The position numbers and the translations under genes were made by a program. Source: Planctomycetota bacterium (lineage in GTDB: Bacteria > Planctomycetota > J058). Taken from it: DNA of 64,000 nt. Below, piece after piece: positions 1 through 7,715 of the stretch (its first letter is position 1; each line of letters opens with the position of its first letter). The DNA lies in the NCBI GenBank assembly GCA_023954375.1, contig JAMLIC010000018.1:1-64000 (forward strand), given 5' to 3'. The notes under the pieces are model-generated. The model searched no databases. It was not told the DNA's origin and saw nothing but the letters and a program-made list of their open reading frames with translations.

Positions 1-8
1 GCCCCCGA

Positions 9-52
9 CGCACCGCAGCGCCCGCCATCCTCGGCCGCAGCCGCGCTCACAC
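9..52. repeat. 44-bp dispersed repeat, copy 1 (3' side of rpoN)
   Basis: This segment matches 36955-36998 in the same orientation with two mismatches over 44 bp. In both places it abuts the stop codon of a minus-strand gene (rpoN here, the adenylate cyclase gene there). It has no open frame of its own that looks coding. A mobile or amplified 3'-end element is the simplest reading; a role in transcript ends is inference. Confidence 0.7.
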
Positions 53-1539
53 TAGACGAACTTGCGGCGCTGCCGGCTGGACGGGATCCCCAGCTGCTTG
101 CGGTACTTCGTCACCGTGCGCCGCGCGATGTCCAGGCCCTCCTTCTTCAGGGCCGCCGCGATCTCCTCGTCGGACAGGGGGGTGCCCTTGTCCTCCTTCT
201 CCAGGATGTCGCGCACCTTCTGCTTCACGGCGACGATCGACTTCTCCTCGCCGTCGGCGCGGGTCGTGCCGCCGGTGAAGAAGAACTTGAGCGCGAAGAT
301 CCCGCGCGGCGTCTGCATGTACTTCTCGGCGATCGCGCGCGAGACGGTCGAGACGTGCACGCCCACGCGGTCGGCGATGAACTGCATCTTCAGCGGCCGG
401 AGCGCGTCGACGCCCTTCTCCAGGAACGGCGTCTGGTAGTCGACGATCTCCTGCGCGATGCGGTTGAGCGTCGCCTTGCGCTGCTCGATCGACTCCATGA
501 GCCACTTGGCCGAGTCGATCTTCTTCTTCACGTAGGCGCGGACCTTGGGGTCGTCAGCCGCCGTCTTGAGCATCTCCTGGTAGTGCTTGCTGATGTGGAT
601 GCGCGGGATGTAGCTGTCCTCGACGCGCACCTCCCACTTGCCGTCCACCTGCTCGACGACGACGTCGGGGATGACGTAGTGGACCTGCGGCTGGGAGAAC
701 AGCCGCCCCGGCTTCGGGTTCAGCGTGCGGATGAACTGGATCGCCTCGTCGATCACCTCCACCGGCTCGTTGAGCGCCTTGGCGATCTTCGGCAGGCGGT
801 TGTTGACGACGTCGTCGAGGTGGTCGCGCGTGATGCGCAGCTCGAGGTCGTAGTGCCCCTTGGCGTTGCCCTGCTCGAGCTGGATCAGCAGGCACTCGCG
901 CAGGTCGCGCGCGCCGACGCCGGGCGGCTCGAAGCTCTGGATGAGCTCGAGGACGTCCTCGGCCTCCTCGACCGAGCAGGGCGGGTCGACCTCGCAGCCC
1001 TTGATGAACTCCTCGTCGAGCTGGAAGCGCAGGTAGCCGTTCTCGTCGATGTTCCAGATCAGGTAGCCGGCGATCTTCTGGTCGCGCTCCTTGAGGCTGA
1101 GCATGGAGATCTGCCGGTCGAGGACGTCCTGCAGCGACTCCGACTTGTCAGCCGTGTTCTGCATCGCCTCCAGCTTCTTGTCCTTGTCCTCGCCGCCCAT
1201 CGTCGGGCGGTAGGAGCCGGAGAACTCCTTCCACTGCTCGTTGAGGCCCTCGAGCCGCTCGAACTCGGCGTCGAGCGAGGCGGTCTCGGCCTCGGCCGAG
1301 ACGGGCTGCTCGGCGACCGGCTCGCCGGGCGCGATCACGTCGAGCGAGGGCGCGCCGTCCTGGGCGTTCAGCGGGTCCTGCGTGTCGATCTCGATCGTCG
1401 GGTTCATCTCCATCTCGCGCTCGATGAGCCCCTTGAGGTCGAGCGTCGCGAGCTGGAGGATCTCGATCGACTGCAGGATCTGCGGCGCCAGGCGGAGGCG
1501 CAGCTCCTGGCGCTGGGAGATCGAGGTTTCCATCCGCAT
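52..1539 (-). CDS. rpoN: RNA polymerase sigma-54 factor RpoN
   Basis: Alternative sigma factor that directs RNA polymerase to -24/-12 promoters and needs AAA+ activators to open DNA. The 495-residue protein shows the family layout: a Gln/Leu-rich region I at the N-terminus (QRQELRLRLAPQILQ), an acidic variable linker (about residues 45-125), the core-binding and HTH regions, and near the C-terminus the RpoN box, read here as ARRTVTKYR. Length is normal for the family. The start chosen is an ATG preceded by GAAGGGA; a second in-frame ATG lies two codons later. recR lies 47 bp upstream in the same direction, so the two may be co-transcribed. No AAA+ enhancer-binding activator is seen in this window. 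Confidence 0.97.
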   Translation of the reverse strand: MRMETSISQRQELRLRLAPQILQSIEILQLATLDLKGLIEREMEMNPTIEIDTQDPLNAQDGAPSLDVIAPGEPVAEQPVSAEAETASLDAEFERLEGLNEQWKEFSGSYRPTMGGEDKDKKLEAMQNTADKSESLQDVLDRQISMLSLKERDQKIAGYLIWNIDENGYLRFQLDEEFIKGCEVDPPCSVEEAEDVLELIQSFEPPGVGARDLRECLLIQLEQGNAKGHYDLELRITRDHLDDVVNNRLPKIAKALNEPVEVIDEAIQFIRTLNPKPGRLFSQPQVHYVIPDVVVEQVDGKWEVRVEDSYIPRIHISKHYQEMLKTAADDPKVRAYVKKKIDSAKWLMESIEQRKATLNRIAQEIVDYQTPFLEKGVDALRPLKMQFIADRVGVHVSTVSRAIAEKYMQTPRGIFALKFFFTGGTTRADGEEKSIVAVKQKVRDILEKEDKGTPLSDEEIAAALKKEGLDIARRTVTKYRKQLGIPSSRQRRKFV

Positions 1540-1586
1540 GGGTGTGGTCCCTTCTTCCGCTTCCGGTCGGGCCGAGGGCCCCCTCC

Positions 1587-2180
1587 TCAGTACGCCTGTC
1601 GCCCCTCGAGGGCCTCGGCCAGATTAGCCTTCGAGGCCAGCTCGAGCGAGCTCCCGCTGGGGAGCCCGCGCGCGAGGCGCGTGACCTTGATCCCCAGCGG
1701 CTCGAGCGCCGCCCGCAGGTGCAGGGCGGTCGCGTCGCCGTCGAACGTCGGGTTCGTGGCGAGGATCAGCTCGCGCACGCCGCCCTGCCGCACGCGGTCG
1801 AGCAGCGGGCGCAGCGTGAGGTCGTCGGGGCCGACCCCCTCGAGGAGCGAGACGGCCCCGAGGAGCACATGATACAGCCCCCTGAAGCCGCCCACCTTCT
1901 CCAGCGCCAGCACGTCCTGCGGGCGCTCGACGACGCACAGGAGCCCGTGGTCGCGCGCGGGGTCGGCGCAGATGCGGCAGGGGTCCTGCTCGGTGACGTT
2001 GAAGCAGCGGCGGCAGGGCCGCACGTTCTCCTTCACGTCGCGGATCGCGGCGGCCAGGGCGAGCCCCTCCTCGCGGGGGGCCTGCACCAGGTGGAAGGCG
2101 AGGCGCTCGGCGGTCCGCTGGCCGATCCCGGGGAGGCGCTTGAGCTCGGTGATCAGTCGGCCGACCGCTTCGCCGTACAC
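1587..2180 (-). CDS. recR: Recombination mediator RecR
   Basis: RecR works with RecF/RecO in loading RecA at gapped DNA during recombinational repair. The 197-residue protein has the N-terminal helix-hairpin-helix (LPGIGQRTAERLAFHL), a four-cysteine zinc finger (CRRC...CRIC) and a Toprim domain beginning LLCVVERPQDV. The open frame runs further upstream, but a GTG at 2180 preceded by GGAGG at 5-nt spacing gives exactly the usual family length, so that start is preferred. A TAGACT -10-like box lies 28 nt upstream. In many bacteria ybaB and recR are adjacent and co-directional; here ybaB is adjacent but divergent. Confidence 0.96.
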   Translation of the reverse strand: MYGEAVGRLITELKRLPGIGQRTAERLAFHLVQAPREEGLALAAAIRDVKENVRPCRRCFNVTEQDPCRICADPARDHGLLCVVERPQDVLALEKVGGFRGLYHVLLGAVSLLEGVGPDDLTLRPLLDRVRQGGVRELILATNPTFDGDATALHLRAALEPLGIKVTRLARGLPSGSSLELASKANLAEALEGRQAY

Positions 2181-2208
2181 CCAGGCCTCCGTGCCGCGGA
2201 CGACGCGC

Positions 2209-2214
2209 AGTCTA
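2209..2214 (-). promoter_or_regulatory. -10-like box TAGACT for recR-rpoN
   Basis: TAGACT on the minus strand, 28 nt before the recR GTG and upstream of its GGAGG. The same gcgcTAGACT context occurs upstream of the kinase gene at 12133. No convincing -35 is visible. Confidence 0.4.
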
Positions 2215-2344
2215 GCGCGTCGAGCGCCGCCCGCCCAGCGCCCTCCCTCGCCGGCGTGACGCGTGTCGCGTGCGAGACGACCCGCGACCACTCCATGATA
2301 GGCTCGATGGGGACCCGAGGAAGTGTCCGGGTCGGGAGGCAGGC

Positions 2345-2743
2345 GTGGGCAAGAAGCGCGGCGGCGGCCCCGGCGGCATGGGCGACCTCGGCGGGATGAT
2401 GGGCATGCTCCAGAAGGCCCAGGAGCAGGCCGAGAAGATGAAGCAGCGCATGGAGGAGCAGCTCCGCGACAAGACCGTCGAGGGCTCCACCGGCGGCGGC
2501 ATGGTGACGGTCGTGGCCACGGGCGGGCTCGAGGTCCGCTCGGTGAAGATCGACCCCTCGCTCCTCAGCCCGGGCGAGAAGGACATGCTCGAGGACCTGG
2601 TGGCCTCGGCCGTCAACGTGGCCCTGAAGAAGGCCAAGGCCCTGCAGGAGGAGGCCCAGCAGAGCGAGCTGGGCAGCATGCTCGGCGGCATGGGCGGCGG
2701 CGGCGGCATGCCGGACCTGGGCAAGCTCTTCGGCGGCATGTAG
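2345..2743 (+). CDS. YbaB/EbfC family nucleoid-associated protein
   Basis: Small DNA-binding protein of the YbaB/EbfC family, a dimeric nucleoid-associated factor commonly encoded beside recR and dnaX. The 132-residue protein has a Gly/Met-rich N-terminus, the amphipathic helix region MLQKAQEQAEKMKQ, the central beta strands (VTVVATGGLEVRSVKIDP) and a glycine-rich C-terminal tail ending in FGGM. The GTG start at 2345 is preceded by GGGAGG at 5-nt spacing; the frame is open upstream but no better start is visible. It is divergent from recR across a 164-bp gap and converges with the kinase gene, whose stop is only a few bases away. Confidence 0.93.
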   Translation: MGKKRGGGPGGMGDLGGMMGMLQKAQEQAEKMKQRMEEQLRDKTVEGSTGGGMVTVVATGGLEVRSVKIDPSLLSPGEKDMLEDLVASAVNVALKKAKALQEEAQQSELGSMLGGMGGGGGMPDLGKLFGGM

Positions 2744-2749
2744 GCCGGG

Positions 2750-4870
2750 TCACTCCCCCTCGGGGGACCAGACCTCGACGTGCCCCTCGCGCGTGGCGAC
2801 GAGGAGGCGCGTCCCGTCCGGCGAGACGTCGAGCCCCGACGGGCTCGGGTTGCCGCAGGCGACCGGCGGCCGCAGCTCGCGCCGGTCGGCGACCGACCAG
2901 ACGCGCAGGTCGCTGCCCTCCCCCGCGCCCATCTTCGTCCGCCAGGCGGTGGAGTAGAGCCGCTGGCCGTCGGGGGAGAAGGCGAGGCCCTTGATCCCGC
3001 CGCTGGCGGGCTGGAGCTGGGCGTCGCCGTCGACGGGCCGCAGCTCCGCGACCCCGGCCTCGGGGCCGTCGATCGAGACCAGGAGGAGCTGGCCGGAGGT
3101 CAGCCCGGCGGCGACGGTCCGCTCGTCCGGGGAGAGGGCCAGGCAGCTCACCTCGGCCAGGCTGTCGATGCGCCAGCGCTCCTCGCCGGAGGTCACGTCC
3201 CAGGCGACGAGCGCGTTCTCGACGCGGCCCGTGTCGGTGGGGCGGAAGGACCGCCCGCTCCCCGTGAGGAGGAGCCCCGCCCGCGTGAGGGCCACCGCGC
3301 GCACGTCGGAGCGGACCCCGCCGACCACCCGGGCGGGGGCGCCGGGCGCGAGCAGGTGGACCGCGAAGCGGCCGCCGCGCGACCTGGCCTCGGCGGCGGC
3401 GACCGCGCCGTCGTGCGCCAGCGCCAGGGCGGCCACCTCCGGCAGCGTCCCGAGCGCACGCGGCGCCGCGCCCGCGACGAGCCCCTCGAGCGCGACGAGG
3501 GACCCGCCGCGGAGGGCCACCGCGAGCGCGCCGCGGTCGGGCGAGACGGCCAGGGCGCGCGCGGGGTCGTCCAGGGCCGGCAGCGGACCGGCGTCCGCCC
3601 AGGCGTCCCCGTCGCCGGACGTCCACAGGCGCGGCGGGGCGCTCGGCGGGGCGACGACGGCGGCGCGCGCGCCCGGGCCGACGAAGCGGGCCAGCGTCCA
3701 CCCGGGAGCGCCCGCGCAGGCGAGGCGGGCCAGCGGCGCGGCGCGGCGCGCCTCGCGCGCGGCCGCGGCCCCGGGATGCGTCGGCCAGCGGGCCAGGAAC
3801 TGCCGGGCGACCTCGACCCGGACGTCGTCCTTCGCGCGGCGCAGGGCGGCGAGGGCCTCCTGCGCCGCGCGCTCGTCCTCCTCGGGCGACGGGGCGGACG
3901 GCGGCGACGCGGTCGCCGGCGGCGGCGGCTGGGCGGTCTCGTGGGGCGACCCGCGCGGAGCGAGCGCGGCCGCGGCGAGCGCCAGGAGCGCGGCGCCGCC
4001 CGCCCCCACGGCCGCGCGGCGGCGCTGCCGGGCGCGGCGGCTGGGCCCCGGCCGGGCGCGCAGGGCCTCGAGCGCGGCGGCGAGGGCCCCGGCGTCCGCG
4101 TGGCGGTCCGCGGGGTCGAGCGCCGCCGCGCGGCGACAGACCGCGTCGAGGTCGTCGGGCAGCGTCGGGTCCCGCGTCGACGGGGTCGGGCGCGAGCGCG
4201 CGAGGACCGCGCCGATCACCTGGTGGACCGAGCTGCTGTCGGCGCCCAGGGCCGGCTCGCCGGTGACGACCTCGTAGAGGAGGAGCCCGAGCGCGTGCAC
4301 GTCGGTGCGGGGCGACACGCCGCGGCCGCCCAGCTGCTCCGGCGCCATGTAGTGGGGCGTGCCCACCAGGGCGCCGCTCAGCGTGAGCCGCTCTGCCTCG
4401 TCGGGGTCGAGCGCCAGCCCGAGGTCGATCACGACCGGCCGGCCGTCGGCGGCCACGATCACGTTCTGCGGCTTGAGGTCGCGGTGGACCACGCCGGCCG
4501 CGTGGAGCGCCTCGACGCCGCGGCACACGCCGATCATGAGCGCCAGCGCGCGGTCGAGCGGCAGGGGGCCGCGGGCGAGCACCCGGTCGAGCGGCTCGCC
4601 CTCGACGAGGTCCATGGCGAACCACGGCGCCCCGTCCTCCGGGCGCACGCCCGCCTCGTGCAGCCCCACGACGTTCGGGTGCCGGACGCTCGCCAGCGTC
4701 CGCACCTCGCGGCCGAAGCGCGCCGTCGCCTGCGCCCGATCGGCGCCGGGGCGGGGGCGCAGGAGCTTGACGGCGCGCACCGCGCCGAGCTCGACGTGCC
4801 GGGCGCGGTGGACGGTCCCCATGCCGCCCTGGCCGAGGAGGGAGATGAGCTCGTACGGACCGACGTGCAC
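2750..4870 (-). CDS. Membrane Ser/Thr protein kinase with WD40-like sensor domain
   Basis: Hanks-type kinase of 706 residues. The kinase domain fills about residues 5-270: glycine loop GQGGMGTV, ATP-binding Lys35 (AVKLL), HRDLKPQN at 129-136 and DLG (variant of DFG) at 149-151, followed by GTPHYMAPEQ. A basic patch and one membrane helix follow (about 288-304), then a Pro/Ala-rich linker, and from about 370 a repetitive beta-rich region with repeats such as VSPDRGALAVALRGG and FSPDGQRLYST typical of WD40/beta-propeller blades, which should lie outside the cytoplasm. The start is 6 nt after the stop of the trans-sulfuration gene, so the two share a transcript. The ligand or substrate is unknown. 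Confidence 0.93.
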   Translation of the reverse strand: MHVGPYELISLLGQGGMGTVHRARHVELGAVRAVKLLRPRPGADRAQATARFGREVRTLASVRHPNVVGLHEAGVRPEDGAPWFAMDLVEGEPLDRVLARGPLPLDRALALMIGVCRGVEALHAAGVVHRDLKPQNVIVAADGRPVVIDLGLALDPDEAERLTLSGALVGTPHYMAPEQLGGRGVSPRTDVHALGLLLYEVVTGEPALGADSSSVHQVIGAVLARSRPTPSTRDPTLPDDLDAVCRRAAALDPADRHADAGALAAALEALRARPGPSRRARQRRRAAVGAGGAALLALAAAALAPRGSPHETAQPPPPATASPPSAPSPEEDERAAQEALAALRRAKDDVRVEVARQFLARWPTHPGAAAAREARRAAPLARLACAGAPGWTLARFVGPGARAAVVAPPSAPPRLWTSGDGDAWADAGPLPALDDPARALAVSPDRGALAVALRGGSLVALEGLVAGAAPRALGTLPEVAALALAHDGAVAAAEARSRGGRFAVHLLAPGAPARVVGGVRSDVRAVALTRAGLLLTGSGRSFRPTDTGRVENALVAWDVTSGEERWRIDSLAEVSCLALSPDERTVAAGLTSGQLLLVSIDGPEAGVAELRPVDGDAQLQPASGGIKGLAFSPDGQRLYSTAWRTKMGAGEGSDLRVWSVADRRELRPPVACGNPSPSGLDVSPDGTRLLVATREGHVEVWSPEGE

Positions 4871-4876
4871 GCGCGC

Positions 4877-6154
4877 TCAGCCGATGGTGCGCAGGGCCTG
4901 GCCGAGGTCGGCGATCAGGTCCTCGGGGTGCTCGACGCCGACCGACAGCCGGATGAGCTGCTCGGTGAGCCCGAGGCGCCGCTTCTTCTCGGGCGGGACG
5001 TCGGCGTGGGTCATCGTGTAGGGGTGCTCGGCGAGCGACTCGGTGCCGCCGAGGCTCACGGCCAGCTTGATCAGCTTCAGCGCGTCGAGGACGCGGAACG
5101 CCTCGGCCTCGCCGCCCACGACGTCGAACGAGATCATGGCGCCGGGCGCCAGGCACTGCCGGCGGTAGAGCGCGTGCTGCGGGGTCCCCTCGCTCAGGTG
5201 CCCAGGGTAGTAGACGCGCTCGACCGCCGGGTGGTCGGCCAGGAAGTCGGCCACGTAGCGGGCGTTCTTCATCTGGCAGGTCATGCGCAGCTTGAGCGTC
5301 TCGAGGCTGCGCAGGAGGAGCCAGCTCGTCCAGGGCCCGGCCATGGTGCCCATGAAGGTGCGCATGGCCCGCACGGGGGCCATGAGCTCCTTCGCCCCGA
5401 CGACGGCCCCCGCGATCAGGTCGCTGTGGCCGCCGATGTACTTCGTCGCCGAGTAGACGACGGCGTCGGCGCCGTGCTTGAGCGGGTGCTGCCAGAGCGG
5501 GCCGAGGAAGGTGTTGTCGACGATCACCGGCACGCGCCGGTCCGGCGCGCCGCGGCGGCGGGCGACCTCGGCGCAGAGCGCGATGTCGAACAGGGCGTTC
5601 GTCGGGTTGGCCGGGGTCTCCACGTAGACCATCGCCAGGCGGCCCGGGGCGCCCTCGAGCAGGCGCTCGAGGTCGGCCGCCGTGGCGTCGTGGTGGAAGC
5701 CAAGCGCGTGGATGCCGAAGCGCGGCAGGACGTGGTGGACGAAGTGGTCGGTGCCGCCGTAGAGCGGCTCGCTGTGGAGCAGGAGGTCGCCCGGCGAGAG
5801 CAGCGCCAGGAGCGTGGTCGTGATCGCCGCCATGCCGCTCTCGAACAGCGCGCAGGCCTCGGCCTCGTCCCACAGCTTGAGCCGGTCCTCCAGCACCTCG
5901 AGGTCGGGGTTGTTGAGGCGGCTGTAGGCCAGCGCCTCCTTCTCCCCCTCGCGCGGCGGGCGCAGCCCGTAGGCCACCTCGAAGAACGCCTTCCCTGCCG
6001 AGGCGCTGGGGAAGACGAACGTGGAGGTCTGGAAGATCGGGCACTTGATCGCGCCCTCGGAGAGCGCGGGCGAGTAGCCGTAGCTCATCATCAGGCTCTC
6101 GGGCCGCAGGGGGCGGCCGTCGAGGTAGCCCTCGGGCTTGCGCGGCGCGGTCAT
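4877..6154 (-). CDS. PLP-dependent trans-sulfuration enzyme (cystathionine gamma-synthase family)
   Basis: Cys/Met-metabolism PLP enzyme (fold type I) of 425 residues. The PLP-binding lysine is in SATKYIGGHSD (Lys238). Other family hallmarks are SRLNNP near residue 78, the ESGMAAI glycine loop near 105, YVETPANPT near 177 and SLGGTESL near the C-terminus. Such enzymes make cystathionine or cleave it, or act as methionine gamma-lyases; the sequence alone does not decide. The N-terminal stretch MMSYGYSPALSEGAIKCPI resembles a distinct cystathionine-synthase-like subgroup. The ATG at 6154 has GGAGGAGGAG just upstream, which rejects longer starts. A receptor-like kinase gene follows after 6 nt. 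Confidence 0.93.
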   Translation of the reverse strand: MTAPRKPEGYLDGRPLRPESLMMSYGYSPALSEGAIKCPIFQTSTFVFPSASAGKAFFEVAYGLRPPREGEKEALAYSRLNNPDLEVLEDRLKLWDEAEACALFESGMAAITTTLLALLSPGDLLLHSEPLYGGTDHFVHHVLPRFGIHALGFHHDATAADLERLLEGAPGRLAMVYVETPANPTNALFDIALCAEVARRRGAPDRRVPVIVDNTFLGPLWQHPLKHGADAVVYSATKYIGGHSDLIAGAVVGAKELMAPVRAMRTFMGTMAGPWTSWLLLRSLETLKLRMTCQMKNARYVADFLADHPAVERVYYPGHLSEGTPQHALYRRQCLAPGAMISFDVVGGEAEAFRVLDALKLIKLAVSLGGTESLAEHPYTMTHADVPPEKKRRLGLTEQLIRLSVGVEHPEDLIADLGQALRTIG

Positions 6155-6173
6155 GTGCTCCTCCTCCGCCGCG

Positions 6174-6179
6174 ACCATA
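6174..6179 (-). promoter_or_regulatory. -10-like box TATGGT for the trans-sulfuration/kinase operon
   Basis: TATGGT on the minus strand lies 19 nt before the ATG and upstream of the GGAGGAGGAG ribosome site. No clear -35 partner is seen. Confidence 0.4.
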
Positions 6180-6257
6180 CCGCGCGGCCGCCGCGCGCCC
6201 CATCGTCGCCGACCGGGGGGGGTGGTCACCGGGGTGACGAGGCGCCATGCTGGGCCC

Positions 6258-6980
6258 ATGCGCCAGCCCCTCCTCGCGGCCTCGCTCGCCCTCCTCGTCG
6301 CCGCCGCCGGCGCCCTCGCCCAGGGGCGGGAGTCGTTCTCCGAGGGCCGCCCGCGCTGGACGCGGCTCGACCGGCTCGCGCCGCCCGACGCCTGGCGCCT
6401 CGACGGCCCCGCCGACCCGTCGCTGGCCCTGTGGCAGGGCGCGTCGCAGGTCGTGGGGCTCGAGCAGGCCGAGGACGAGGGGCGGCCGGTCACCCGCCTG
6501 CGCCTGGCCGGGGCCGGCGGCGCGCCGGTCGAGGTGCTCCTGCCGCGGCTCCCGCTCGAGGGCGCGCTCGCCTGGGGCTGCGCGCCTGGCGTGGAGGTGA
6601 CCGCCTCCTTCCTGCGGCGCCAGGGCTTCAAGGGGCGGGCGACCGCCCTCACGCTCCGCGAGCGGCCCGGCGACCGGCTGCTCCTCCTCTACGACGACGG
6701 CGCCTACGGTCCAGCGACGCGCGCGCCCGGCGACCGGGACGACATCGAGGTCGCGCGCGAGCGGCCGGAGCAGGAGGACGGCGGCGGCTGGCGCGTCACC
6801 GCGGTGACCCTGCGCCGCGGCGCCGACGAGGTCGTCCTGCGCGACACCGACCCGCCGGCCCCGCTCGGCCGCTCCGGCCTCGCCGCCCGCGTGGTCGTCG
6901 GGCGCGCCTGGACGGGCAAGCCGCCGACCGACGTCGACAACGCGCCCATGGCCTGGATGGTGTGGCGGACGGGGCGCTGA
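6258..6980 (+). CDS. Secreted protein of unknown function
   Basis: A 240-residue protein I do not recognise. It begins with a clear signal peptide (MRQPLLAASLALLVAAAGALAQ) and is predicted to be exported. The rest is beta-rich with charged turns and no cysteine pairs or membrane segments; it has one odd feature, a C-terminal PMAWMVWRTGR. The frame is open upstream, but the ATG at 6258 is chosen because it is the only start that places the signal peptide at the N-terminus. No ribosome site is obvious. It is divergent from the trans-sulfuration gene across about 100 bp and converges with the RING-like gene. Confidence 0.7.
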   Translation: MRQPLLAASLALLVAAAGALAQGRESFSEGRPRWTRLDRLAPPDAWRLDGPADPSLALWQGASQVVGLEQAEDEGRPVTRLRLAGAGGAPVEVLLPRLPLEGALAWGCAPGVEVTASFLRRQGFKGRATALTLRERPGDRLLLLYDDGAYGPATRAPGDRDDIEVARERPEQEDGGGWRVTAVTLRRGADEVVLRDTDPPAPLGRSGLAARVVVGRAWTGKPPTDVDNAPMAWMVWRTGR

Positions 6981-6987
6981 CCGCGCT

Positions 6988-7692
6988 TCAGAGCCCGAAC
7001 CAGCGCAGGCCCAGCGTCAGGGCCAGGAGCGCGGCGGCGACGCCGGCGAGGAGCACCGGGATCGTCCCGCCGCCCAGCGAGGCGACGACCCACGCGCCCA
7101 GCAGCCCGCAGCCGGCCGTGAAGAAGGCCGAGAGCGAGTACCTCGCGTCGTCGGCGCTCCCCAGGAGACGGACGGGCTCCCTGCGCACCCCGACGAGGCC
7201 GATCAGGAGCCCCTCGATCGCCCCGACCGGCCCGGCGACCAGGCAGCAACGAACGACCTCGTTCACGGCGAGGCGCTGCCCGGACAGGTAGTAGGCGACG
7301 AGCAGGCCGATCGTGAGGCCCACCACCGCCCCGACGCCGGCGCACTTGCCCAACTCCGCGCCCGTGGCCGCCCGCCACAGGAGGTCACGCGTGGGCCGCG
7401 GCGCTCCGGCGGCGCGCGCGGCCGCGTCGCGCGCGGCGTCCTCCGCCTCGCGCCGCGCCCGCGCGGCGGCCAGCCGCGCGGCGCGCCCGGTGGCGGCGTC
7501 CTCTCGCGGCGGCGTGTCGTCGAAGCCCGCGCAGCCGGGCGACGCGCAGCGGCGGAGCTCGGTCCGGCAGGGGGCGTGCAAGGTGGACCCGCACGCCGGG
7601 CAGACGACCAGCGCCTCGGCGGACCCCACCTCGGCGCGGCAGTAGACGCAGGTCGGGCGCTCGTTGGGGCGAGGGGCGACCTCCAGCTTCAC
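6988..7692 (-). CDS. RING-like zinc-finger membrane protein
   Basis: A 234-residue protein with an N-terminal cysteine cluster: C15, C18, C31, C34, H39, C42, C49 and C54, spaced as CxxC-x12-CxxC-x4-H-x2-C-x6-C-x4-C. This matches a RING-type cross-brace pattern as seen in prokaryotic RING-finger families. A charged Ala/Arg-rich helix follows (about 65-95) and then roughly four hydrophobic segments (about 115 to the end). The GTG start at 7692 has GGGGAGG upstream. It lies 23 nt after guaA and is probably co-transcribed with it. Whether it has ubiquitin-ligase-like or only structural activity cannot be told from sequence. Confidence 0.8.
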   Translation of the reverse strand: MKLEVAPRPNERPTCVYCRAEVGSAEALVVCPACGSTLHAPCRTELRRCASPGCAGFDDTPPREDAATGRAARLAAARARREAEDAARDAAARAAGAPRPTRDLLWRAATGAELGKCAGVGAVVGLTIGLLVAYYLSGQRLAVNEVVRCCLVAGPVGAIEGLLIGLVGVRREPVRLLGSADDARYSLSAFFTAGCGLLGAWVVASLGGGTIPVLLAGVAAALLALTLGLRWFGL

Positions 7693-7715
7693 CGACGCGC
7701 CCCTCCCCGCCCGGG

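Noticed and set aside
2780..7291. Very long plus-strand open frame opposite the kinase and trans-sulfuration genes
   Set aside because: It is Arg/Pro/Ala/Val-rich antisense of well-supported genes; in DNA this G+C-rich, stop codons are rare in all frames.
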